Part shown: positions 48,701 through 60,700 of the stretch, piece by piece
Position numbering within the stretch: the first letter of the stretch is position 1
How the letters are laid out: each line of letters opens with the position of its first letter
Origin: Symsagittifera roscoffensis
Lineage: Eukaryota > Xenacoelomorpha > Acoela > Convolutidae
NCBI RefSeq assembly: GCF_963678635.1
Contig: NC_087064.1
Coordinates: 56,306,338-56,370,337 of the forward strand
Length of the DNA stretch: 64,000 bases
Direction of reading: 5' to 3'
Position numbers and translations under genes: made by a program
The notes under the pieces: generated by a model
What the model was told of the DNA's origin: nothing
The model's database searches: none
What the model saw: the letters and a program-made list of their open reading frames with translations, nothing else

Positions 48701-51700
48701 GACTCAAAGGATTTAAAGTACGACTTGACTTCGCAGAAAAGGACTTCATTGAACTAGACCAATGACCACCTCGATGCTCAAGTATACGTACAGATCCGAG
48801 TTACAAGGCATCCCTTCCAAACACGATCTTCATGCCATTCCCAGACGAGGCTGCACACAAAACAGTTCTCCGCTAATACAGAAAAACCTGACATAGCAAA
48901 CCATTTTGAAATCGGATTGATTTCATTGGGGATCACAGCCGTTGCCGAATGACGGAATAACAATTTCCTATCCCTGATTCCAGCGTCCTGGAACGATCTT
49001 CTTCAAGAGGACCCGGATAAGAAAATGATATTCGCCAAATACCAACGTTCATCATCCATCCTTCAATTGCAAAGAAGAAAGATAGTTCAAAAAAACTCTA
49101 TAAACCCCGGATGGGTGGAACCTGATCTAAACTACAGTTTATTATTGGATAAATTAGATATTTTACCACTGTAAAATATTTAATATTAACCAATCATAAT
49201 CCATCTAACTAACAACCCACTTATTTGTAAGTGCTGAAATTACTTGTAATTTTAGCACCAGAGAGATTTGAATTCAACTTAAAAATTAGTTACCTCTCCA
49301 AGAGAACTTCAGCAGTTGCAATAAGCCAGTATACTCTAGATCTATTGAGCCTAGCAGAGACTAGTTAAACACACCGAGACTAGTAGATATAAGAGTAAGA
49401 TAAGGATCGGTATTAGACTAAGAAGTTGCACGAATCTAGCCGGCCGAAATTAAGATAGCGTGACGAGCAGACGGTGTACCCTATCCGAAATTACTCTATG
49501 AGTTAACCTAAAGGACCTAACTCACCATGCCGATGTTCCTTCAATTATAACATTGTTTTTTTTAATTGAAATTCGAAGTAGGGTGCAAGTGGAAAAGAGC
49601 CGATTTTTGTAAGTGGTCCACTTTACCTTCTCCTCACTACTGGACTGGTACCCCACCTTTGGTTTTCTGTTCATATTTAAAATTTTTCTGTTCATGTTTC
49701 TGTTCATGTTTTCTATTCATGTCGTGAACATTTGTGGCTCATTTTCCTTCTTCCACCTCACAGAAGCGTCAGTTGTATGATTATACAGAGCTGAGTATAC
49801 AGATCAAATCTGTTTATTTTGGCCTAATTATCCGCATGCGAAATTTTTCAACAATTGGAGGCTCTTTTACCGTTTCCCATTACATGCCGTTTTCTGTGTT
49901 TTTAACTTCTGTGTTTTAGTTTAACTTATGTCCGAATTTTTATGAAAATCTACACGTGGCTGCATTACATACAATTTGTTCTCATATACGCAACGTAAAA
50001 TTAATGATAACTGTTAAATTGATGAACAAACATGGCATATTGAGGCTAGAATATCCGGTTGCTGTGCAAGTAGCACTGAAAGTTCCGACCTCACAAAATT
50101 ACACTTGCGAGAGCAAGTGTATTGTTATCGGGGACTAGACTTTTTCCTATAAACAATTTTTCAAACAAATCTAGGTGAAAATATACTTGCTTTCTTATTC
50201 AACCTTAACAAACTGCAGGCTCCTTTCCTCTTGATTTTCCTCTCTGCTTACTAAGGTCTGTGGTCCGGACTTTCCTTTAACTGCTTATTTTTGTGGGCCT
50301 CATTTCCAAAGCATTCTTTTTTTCTGATTTAAACAATTTTATACGCTTGCGATTAGCAAGCGTTATCAAACTGGAGTAAAAAACTTTTTTCCAGTTAAGA
50401 ACTAGTGTAACAAAATCAGTTAAATAACTTGCTGACTATGCAGCTGACTTCTTTTCACTTCTCTTCTTTTCTTCTTTTAACATTTTGAAGGTTGCTTCCC
50501 TCTTGTTCTGGAGGTAAAGCAGTTGCCTTTGTACCTTAAGGTCTGGGGTGCGAGTCGAGGCCGGACATTGTTTTATTCAGTATCAAGGAAATTGAAGAAA
50601 AAAAATCGGAGAAAAATAATTGTTGGTTTTTCGTTAGTTTGCTCAATTTTTGTCGGCTAAATTGCCACAATAGATTATGCTTGTGCTGTAGACAATGTTC
50701 ATTGTAGTTGCTAGTGCAAGTGTTGTTCATTCTAATTTAAGTGTGGGGAATTGAAAGATTTAAAAGAATTTTATCAAATCGTTTTTTTTCCGGTTCAGTT
50801 GGTGTTTGCTCTAAAGATAATCGGCTTATATGCCATATCATTTTTCTTGTGCTGTAAACAACTTTCATTTTAGTTGCAAGTGCAAGTGTTGTCCATTGTT
50901 GTTTAGGGTAGGACTTCAATTTTTTTTATAGAATCATTTTTTTAGGCTCAACTAGTGTCTGCTCAAAGGTTGTCGGCTTTGTTTCTTTTCGTAATTTTTG
51001 TTCCGTTGTTGCTGATTTAAAATTCAAGTGTCCGGCATGTTTTCCTAGAATTAACTATTGAGACATATGAAAGTTTACATGACCTAGTTTTTTTTTCAAA
51101 AGTTTTCATTTTTCCTACTTATTAGATATTTTTTTTCTATGGTTGTGTTGTATCGCAAGCAAGGCTGCGCAAAAATTAATTTTGAAGTGAAAAATTAAAT
51201 TTCAGCGAAAAATCAATTAACGGAAATGGAGAAAACTAAAAATCCATTAATGGCCATTTTGACCATTAATGGCGTTCAGTTCGATTGTGTCTCAGTTTTC
51301 TTCTTGAAGAGCGTCATTGACGGTTTCAATATTCCACATTGAGAAAGAGCTGTTCTTCGAGATGTAAAGGGGTTATTGATTGCCGCAGGTCACCCAGAGA
51401 ATACCCAGCTGCGCTGAAAAATCTTTCAATACGATTCGAGGTCGGCTCCAAAAATTTGCAACTTTGTTTGCTCCTTTGTTTGCTCACTTTGTTTGCTCAC
51501 TTTGTTTGGATTTCCACTTTACACCGCACAAAACATTTTTCTCTGAAATAACGGAAATGGCCTTTAATTTTTCGAATTAAAAATCCATTAATGCCATTTT
51601 TACTATTAAAAAATCCATTAATGGCCATCCATTAATGGCCGTTAATCTCCCCCCCTCCCCCATTAATTTTTGAACAGCCTTGATCGCAAGTGGTGCGAAG

Positions 51701-54700
51701 CTCAGCTTCGCCTCTGTGTACTATTATTGACAGTCGTCCTGTTTTTTATTACTTCACTTACTCGAATGCAAGTTTTTTTTTTATTATTATTTCTTCGACT
51801 TCTGGTTTATCGGCTGGCTCTTTGTCAATTCCCCCATCTGCGATATATGCTCCGAATCGCCTATGTGTAAAAAAGTTGTCACCAAGTTGATATTACACTT
51901 GATGCCTATTATCCCGCGGTGGCGGGAGGTTAGTGGTGGGGTGAAAAAGAGCTTACCTCCAGATAAGAGTTATAGGAAGAAAAAAAATATTTAAGAGCCG
52001 AAGTTGGATAAATGAGAGTCAAATACGATAATAGGATTTTTTTTCTCCCCGCTAGGCGAGATGAAATTTAATTAGTTTATTTAGATGTTCACATCTGGGA
52101 TTTTTCTTACCGTTAATCTTCCCAACAGATATAAACATGACAAATATAAGATAAAGTCAGTGTTTAGCACATCGCTCATTTTATTAATGTTTTTTATCGT
52201 CTTTAATTGTCCCTCAGCTGTTGAGGTAACAGCATAGTTTATTTAGTAGTTGCTTGTGATATGTGCCTTTGGTGCACTTTAAAGAGTTCTTGTGAGTTTT
52301 TTTATTGCCAAAAATGTTTCGGTAGATTTTCGCGCTAGAAGGTTGGCTTTTTTCAATTATTTTTTGTACGTGTTATATGGGAGTGATTGAACAATTTCAT
52401 GAAATCTAAAAAAAATTCAAGTAAGATTTTTTTTAAATTTTAAGATGGTTTAACAATTTTGGTCTAAGCCTTTCTTTCTTTTGGACTGGCATATTTTGTC
52501 ATATTTTTCTTTTAGATGTAATTGGTTTCATGAGTTTTTGCACATTTTTGGTATATTTTTAATAGTTTTCCATCAACTGAGTTTTTTTGGCAACATGTTC
52601 TGTTTTTGTTGGTCACTATTTTGGAAACATGTTTTTGCCTTTGTTGGTCATTATTTTGTTTTCCAGTACGGTTGTTTGACCCAAAAATTTATCGTATGAG
52701 TTATTTTCGTAGACTGCGCATGTTTTCTTGTTGGTGTCGCTTATTAAGAAGGTCGTTTAAAGAAAGTCGTTTATTAAGAAGGTCGTTTATTAAAGGTCTT
52801 ATAAAGAAGGTAGTTTATTAAGCGTCGATTAACTTAGTTCAGACTCTTATATAGGTTGCGATTTTTTTTAGCATAAGTCTTAGAATTTGTTCAGGCTTAA
52901 ATTTACTTTTTCGAGGTTTGAATTTTGATTTCATTTTAAGTTCAGCTCAAAAGGACAAGTGCAAAGGTTTCAACAAAGATGATCGACTGCTAGTTTCTAA
53001 AATGGAATTTAATTTTCAGATTTCCCAGCGAAATAAAAATTTTACTCTGTGATCCACTTTTCTCCAATTGGGTCAATTATATCAAAAATGAGGCAATCCA
53101 TAGTTAGTTTTAAATTTCAAAGAGCCTTGAACTGATGTTTTTTCTCCGTTTAAGCGGTTCCTTGTTCTTTTACCTTTTGGCAACCTTCTGTTGGGTAGGT
53201 TTAGTCATTCAAGGTTTATTTACTCAATTTTGGTTTTTCCATCTTAAAGATTTTTTTTTAAAGTTTTGTTGCTTGTGTTCGTGGCTTAGGAACGATGAGG
53301 GAAACAATTTCGTTTTTTTTCAGTCTGTCTTTTCAATTCATGTTAGGGGTCGGAACTATTCGTTGAGTTTTTTTTCTTTGCATGTCTTTAATACAGTCTC
53401 GTTTTTGTCTCTCTAGCTTGTAATGCGAAGTGACGCGAAGATCCACTCGCTTCTGGTTATAATAGGGCTCTTTTTCCTTCCCCCACCTCCCATGAGCGTT
53501 AATTTTACGGTGTAACGAGTGGTTTAACGAAAGGATAGTTTTGAAGAACAAATCTGTTTCTTCATGGCCTAATTAGACCGTAAATCAATTTTCAGTACAA
53601 TCGAATCATGCAAACAATATTTCTTACTTGTAAAATTTTGCTGGTGGGGAAAAAGCAAAAAATATAATAGAAGCGAAGCTTGTATTTTAATGACAAAACT
53701 GTTTTTCTCAATACAAGCCAAGCTTTACATGTCAATGCACAGATTCCCTGCAAAATTTGTGTCTGTTTGCACAAAAATGCTGCTTTCTTGTTGTTGCTCA
53801 TCAAAAAGAATCTTTTTTCATCAATTATATGGGACATGCGCGCTTTAAATATACAATTTTTGGCGAAAACCTTCCAATGAGTTCCCAACAATTTTTTTTT
53901 GAAAAATAAGTAACATTCTATAATATCAGATTTTAGTCAAGATTGTTCTTTACTGATAATTATGTCATTTTTGACTAGTATTTTTTGATTTTTTTTTGGG
54001 TGAAAAACACAACAGCCTTTATTTGTTGTTGTTTGTGTAGCAATGGAGGATGCCCACACGGTGGAGCTGAGACTGGGCGGTGACGAGAACGTGAACTTCT
54101 TTGCGGTGTTTGATGGCCACGGGGGCAGACGTATATCAGACTATGCCAGCAGGAACCTACACCTCAGACTCATCAACAACCACAAATACCGTCAGTAGCT
54201 ATCGTAACTAACTGATACATTCGATCTCATCGGCTCAGTGTATCATGGGCGATTTAACGGAAATTTCCGAGAAGGCCAATTAACCCAGGCTCTGATTGAA
54301 ATTGATTTATGAGAAGGTCAAATAACAGTAAACACCTGATCTGAAAAAGTCGAAAAAAGAGAAACGTTAGAGTACGATGAATATTTGATGAGCGCTGAAG
54401 TTACATATAAAGTTTGAAGAGGCTACTACCCCTAAATACATCCAAAAAAAATTGTACGGCCCCTAAAATCAATTGCCATAGAAATGGTTCACTTCGCATG
54501 ATAATTGCTACGACGGTGTTCGAACCGGCAGTTTTCAAAGATACGAAAAGCTTCACACCTTTCAAAAGAAAGCCAGTGAAATTGTAACTGTATAATTATA
54601 GCAGTTTGTAATTTTGAACTTAATGTTTCAATTTTTTTTGGTTGTAGAAAAAGGTGCCATTGAAGATAGTCTTCGACAGTCGTTTATGCAGCTAGACGAC

Positions 54701-57700
54701 GAAATGCATAACTCAGAAGACCTCATGCACGATCTAGCTGGAACAACCGCCATCGCCATCCTTATTAAGTCTGGTAAAATGTACTGTGCAAATGTGGGCG
54801 ATTCCAGGGCAGTTATATCCTATGCGGGTCACGCAGTGCCTATATCCAGAGACCATAAACCAAATGATGCGGATGAGCAAAGGCGTATTTTAGCTGGAGG
54901 TGGGTGGGTTGAGTTCAACAGAGTGAACGGAAACCTGGCCTTATCACGAGCATTCGGGGACTTCAACTATAAGAGGAACAAATCACGCAGACCAGAAGAC
55001 CAGATTGTAACTGGTAACATACCAATACGATTCTGTTTTCTTCGTATGGTTTTTAAATCCAAACTCAAGTAGAAATTCACATCACAATTTCATGATGAAC
55101 AGCCATTTCTAATATATTTTTTAAAAGAATCTGTTTCACACGAACTGGTTTTTATCCCTTTATCTTGTACCCTTTTTCGATTTATGAATAATTTGTTTCA
55201 GCCTACCCTGAATTATCAGTGACTGCATTGGCACCAGAAATTGAGTTCCTAGTGATTGCCTGTGATGGTATCTGGGATGTGCTTACCAACTCAGAGGTAA
55301 TCGACTTCTGTCGCAGGAGAATCGCCAAACAGATGGAACCGGCTCAGGTCACTAACCTAATCTTTTTAATAATCTTTTCTTAAACTTGAAAACAGAAAGA
55401 TTTCTAATTCTGACATATTAATGAAATAGTTTGCTGCTGGTTTTTCTTTTTTGATAAAATTTGGTTTTGATCCGGCTGTTAATTATTCTAGAATACAGCA
55501 GTTTGGAATACTGCGCTGATTTGAATTATCCGTACATAACAAAAACTTGAAATTTAAAACGCGTTTTTCTCAAATAGGATTATGATTAGACAAAAAATGA
55601 AGAGCACAAAATTGCTTCGATTTTCAGCAGAATTGATACGGTTCAATTTGCAAATTGCCGATCCAAAATTTAACCCCAAAAACGACCGTTTTCGGCTTTT
55701 TTTAGTCGATCGAAAATTAAGCCATAACTTTGTTCAAATGCTGACAATAATATTTCAAAGTGAGCCTCTCTTAATAGCCAAATAAAATTCAAGAAAGGTA
55801 TAATCGTCTCATTTTGTCAACTGAAATTTATTGTCAATTTTACTGTATAAAGTACCAATTTTTGAATGAAAAACAAATTCAGGACGTTTTGCGCAATTTT
55901 AAGGGGATTATGCCCTGAAAAGTTTTTGTTAGGCCACGTAGAAGGCTCACTTTAATATTTTTATTTCAGCAATTAAACAAACTGTTTAAACTTAATTTTT
56001 TATTGACAAAAATAAATGTTTTTAGGGGTTAAATGTTCGACCAGCTTTTGCAAATCAATTTGCACCATAATAATTGTGCATAAATTCTAAGGAATTTATT
56101 TTCTCTTTTTGTCTAATTTTCACCCAATTTGAGAAAAGCGTGCTTTAAATGTTAACTTTTTTGTTTTGTCTAAGGCGCGTACTAATAAGTGTAATCTGCA
56201 AAAAATATTCAGTAGCTGGAAGGTTTCTCATTTTTACTCTGCGATTAGCAAAGGAATTGTAACCAGGTAGTAGACCTTATTTCAACAAAATTTTGATTTT
56301 TTAGGCACTTTCAGAGAAATTTTCCGGTAGATTTTTGTCTTTGATAATTCTGGAACTGTTGCTTCCCTTTAGGAGTTTTCGTGCAACTTTATGTAGACCA
56401 ACTTGCCTCGCTGTGTTTGTGACGTATCATAGGTGTCTCGAAGCTAAGATTAGCTCCTGTGTTCACATTTGAAGTGTCAAAGATAGTAGTGAAGAATTTT
56501 ATATAGGTGCTTGTGATTTTTTTTTTCGTTTTATGTTAATCAAAAGTCATAAAATGCAATAATATTTTAAAGCAGTCCATTCATACATATTAATGTTTTT
56601 ATTTATGCTTCTAGGTACCTATGCACTATTGGAGTTCAATTCGATTTCATCTGCTAAATGTTGGATATGGTCACAAAAACGTCATCGACTTCTATTTTTG
56701 AAAGTGGAATTTAAATATCAGATTTCCCAGTGGAGTAAAAAAAAAGTATCCCTATTGATCCAGTTTTTTGAAATTAAAGTGATTTTATTAAAATACGTCA
56801 ATGAGCTCTAATTGAAAGTCAAAGAAATTGAATGAAATTCAAGAGGTGTACAGCCATATTTTTTAATTTTTTAAATATTTAGTTGAAGTCAGTTTTTTTG
56901 TATGTTTCGTTATGCTCATTGACTCTTTCCAGCTGTATGTTAGCTGTGTTTTTTTTTCAGGAAAAAGTTTTAAGTTTAATGCACGCTCAAGTTCCATTTT
57001 TTGCGTTTTGACGTTTGAAAGTTTTTAAGTTGAGCTCATTTCCTTGCTGAAAAGAAGGCAAACTCCTCTTTTGAACAGCGAAAGATTAAAGGTCCAGAAA
57101 AACGTGGTCGACTTCTAGTTTTGAAAGTGAATTCCAGTTTTAAGACTTTCCTGCTGTCTATATTTATTCCATTTTAAATTGTGTGTGACACGTTCCTGAA
57201 TATATAGCGAAAGAATTTTTGCATTTTAAGCTATATCATATTTTGCAATGCTTGAAATTTTTAGAACTTTTTCAATCTATGAATACTAGGCCATGATGTA
57301 AGACCTGAATGTTAGACTTATGGGGGTATGAGCAGGGCAGTGTAGTGTAGTGGAAAGGAGGGATTCACCCTTTTTTTATAATGTATTTCTTATTTCACTA
57401 AATTTGAAATTAACAACCCTTAGTTGGAGTGCTGCTAGGGTTGTTCCAGGAGTTGCAAAATCAGCAGCCAAATATGAAAACCTAAGTCTTTCAAATTTCC
57501 GAGAAATGACGTTTTTACAAAACTTAGGTTTCATAACTTTCCTAAAATTTTACTTTTCTAACCCCTAAGTTAAGTGATGTCAAGTAACTATTTTGCCTCC
57601 AAACTTTATAGTTTCCAAGAGTTGCCATTTTTCTTACGACTTTTAAAAAATTAGATATAAAAAATTTTACTTCGTTTTCGAAATTGTCAAAAGTCCATTG

Positions 57701-60700
57701 TGGGGGTGTTGTCAAGATAATCTCAGGTTTATATCTGGCCGACAAATGACTGCTCAACGGCTTTTGTTTTTCAAGATTTGGCGCTTTATGTTTTCAAAAA
57801 ACTTCCGAAAATTAAATTTGAGTTTTTCGGCCTTTTGTCGGGGTGATGTCAGGGTATTCTCAGCAGTTGCAGATATGGCCTCATACATTTGATTGTTTCA
57901 GTCATTTCAGATCGAACCAGCCATTCATCGATCCATTCAGCCATCCATTTATCGATCCTTACAAACAATCCTTACATCCCTTTCCTTCCTTCTAGCGGTT
58001 CATTTTTTCATCATTCCAACCATCCATCAACCAAGCCATCCATTCATCAATCCAACCATCCATCCATCCAACTAGCCATTCATCGATATAGCCATCCATT
58101 CATCAATTCAACCATCCATCCAACAAGCCATTCATCGATATAGCCATCCATTCATCAAGCCATCGATCCAATCAGCGTTCCCAACTATCCTTCCAAGCAG
58201 TCAACTATTCATAAATCCGGCCATTCATTTAGCCATCCATCTAGCCCTTCATCCAGCCATCAAAAAAACTATCCGTTCAGCCAGCCATCCTTCCATCAAA
58301 GCAATTCGTTCATCAATCGATTCATCCATTCATCAAGCCATTCATTGAACAAGCGATCCATCTAACCATCCGTCCGTAGAACCAGCCATGTATCCTTTCA
58401 TTCATCCCTTCATGCATTAAACGATCCAGCCATCGATCTATCCAGGCCTTGATACTTCTAGCCTTTCATGCATCCAGCCATCATTATCTAGCCATACATC
58501 CATCTAGCTGGCCATTCATTGTATTAATTCATCCAATCAAACATCCAATCAACGAACCAGCCATCCATCTATCATGCCATCCAGCAATCGTTTCATCCAA
58601 TCAGCTCTCCATACCGTCATACATCCATCAAGCAATTTGTCCTTTCAGATAACGAACCGGTCGTCCATCCATCTAGCCTTCAATCGATTCAGCTTTCCAT
58701 TCATCCCGCCATTCATACATCCACCCACTTTGTACAATCATTCATCCATCCCTCCAAAGATCAAGCCTTTTATACCTTTCATCTATCCAGCCAACCGTCT
58801 TTATATCCAGCCATCCAAACTGAACTTCCATTACTCGAACCAGCCATCCATCCAACCAGTCATCTACCAGTCATTCGTTGACTTATCTCGCCATCGCCAT
58901 CAATTTATCTATCGATCCCTCCAGCTGTTCACCCCATATCCATGCTCCTAGGCTTCAACTCAACCGCCCATCCATCAAGTCATCATTCATTTAGCCATCG
59001 TCTGGTCCATTCAATCTATCTATCTTGCCATTCGTCCATTTAAGCAACCATCCATCCATGAAGCTATTAATCTATGTAGCCAGTCATGGATCAAGACATT
59101 CAGCCTTCCATCTTGCCTCTTTCCATCCATTCAGTCAACCACCCAGGCTGCCGTCTATCCATTCATCCAAAGATGCACCCATCTCAGCCAGCCATCAATC
59201 ATCCGAAAATCCATCCCTCTAGATCATACGTCCAGCATCTAGCCATGCATCCATCTAGCCATCCATGAATCCATCCATCCATCATCGATCTAGCAATCCA
59301 TCCAACTAGCCATGTCTCCATCTAACAAGCCCTCCATCTGTTCAGCCGTCTCTCATTCCTGCCACCATCATAAAGCCAGCTATCTATCCAGCCGTCAATC
59401 TATCATGCCATTCAACCAACCTGTCAACCCACCATATTGCCCATCCATACATACTTTCATCAATCCAACCCGTCATTCATCATGACATCCATACATCCAG
59501 CCAGTCCTCCTTCAATGCAGCCATCATTCAAGTCCTCCATACCTTCAACCATCCATCCAACCAGCCTTCTAGCCATACATCTAGACAGCAATCTATGCGT
59601 CTATCAAGCTATAATACATCCTGCCTTCAATTTAAGTGAGCGTTAGTTTTAAACTACGTTTTTTCTATTTTTTTCTACCGTAAGTCGCAAATGCAAATAT
59701 TGGTGCCTTTTTTTTGGGCACGTTCACGGTTTTTTGATAGCATGTGCTTTGACATTCGAATAGAATTAAGTTAACACAGTTGATGCATTTTAATCAACTG
59801 AAAAAAGATATTTGTCTCAAGCAACATCATAATAAAAACTGGATTTCAGAGTTTTTTCTAACTCATTATAGCTCGCAGTTTTTGAAATGCATAATTTAAA
59901 CATAGTGTAGTTGCCTCCAGTTTATTACATTCAAAACAATTATTTGTTTCTATTTGGTTCCAGTTTTGCTGCATAGCATTAGCAACTTGTTTGCGTATGT
60001 CGCTGCTTTATTTTTGACTCGTGTTTGCCGGTTGTTAAGCGTTCGTAGCCGAGAGGGCAGGGTGTGATACTCAATTCTCGAGGCCGCAGGTTCGAAGCCC
60101 ATACATAGCAAATTACGTGGAAAAAAAAACGGGATTGTCTTACTAGTTGTTCCCAGGCCTTATTTTTGTTAGAATTTCCAGCGGAATGATAACATACCTA
60201 GTGATTCAAGTTTTTAAATTGGGTTAGATTTTTTCCAAGAAAAACATAATAAATATTGACCTGACAATCAAAAATTATGTCATTATTTTTTCTTTAAAAA
60301 ATGTTGGTTCCGGTCCATTATTCACGCTTGGTTTCAAGAGATGAGTTTATGCGTGGTGCTAAAGCCCCGAATTACTCGCAAAAAACTCATTCCATCTTTA
60401 ATAGAGGCAAACTAATGTATAAATTTTGCGTTATTAAATACATATCTATCTATTATGTATTTAAATGCGGGCTTCACTATCTCGCCATGTTGAAGCTTTT
60501 TCTACGTATTATTTTTGCATGTTTAACAAAAGAGTTTTTTCACGTTGAAGATATATCGTATATTGCAGTGTTTAAGGTTTTTTCGATTTTCCAGTTTAAA
60601 TTCAATGTTTATTTAATCAAATTTGAAAATAGCAACCCAATACTAGGATTTTGTCAGAGTTTTCCCAGGTTTTGCGATTATGGCCTCCCTCTATGAATAC

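Larger units (their letters stand above)
39635..49524 (+). mobile_element. LTR retroelement with novel ORFs and no visible polymerase (9890 bp)
   Basis: Bounded by two 409-bp TG...CA direct repeats (39635-40043 and 49116-49524) and a 4-bp target duplication CCAT (39631-39634 and 49525-49528). Uninterrupted MITE-1 copies show single CCAT at this point, confirming insertion. A primer-binding-like site TGGCGCGACC starts 2 nt after the left LTR. The interior has a ~1.3-kb non-coding leader, several unrecognised ORFs and a 1.8-kb module in three tandem copies. I find no zinc-knuckle, protease, reverse transcriptase YxDD or integrase motif on either strand. It is probably non-autonomous, or an unusual decayed element that has kept accessory genes. 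It lies in phosphatase intron 1 on the same strand. Confidence 0.88.

Noticed and set aside
57912-59636. CRISPR-like array
   Set aside because: There are no constant repeats with unique spacers, only degenerate tetranucleotide DNA in a eukaryotic intron.
57889-59646. Ser/His/Pro-rich open frames in the CATC array
   Set aside because: Tetranucleotide DNA stays open in several frames by composition; no start context, no conservation, and it lies in an intron.
60040-60110. A functional tRNA gene
   Set aside because: A and B boxes fit, but acceptor, anticodon and T stems do not pair properly by eye; treated as a tRNA-derived repeat.
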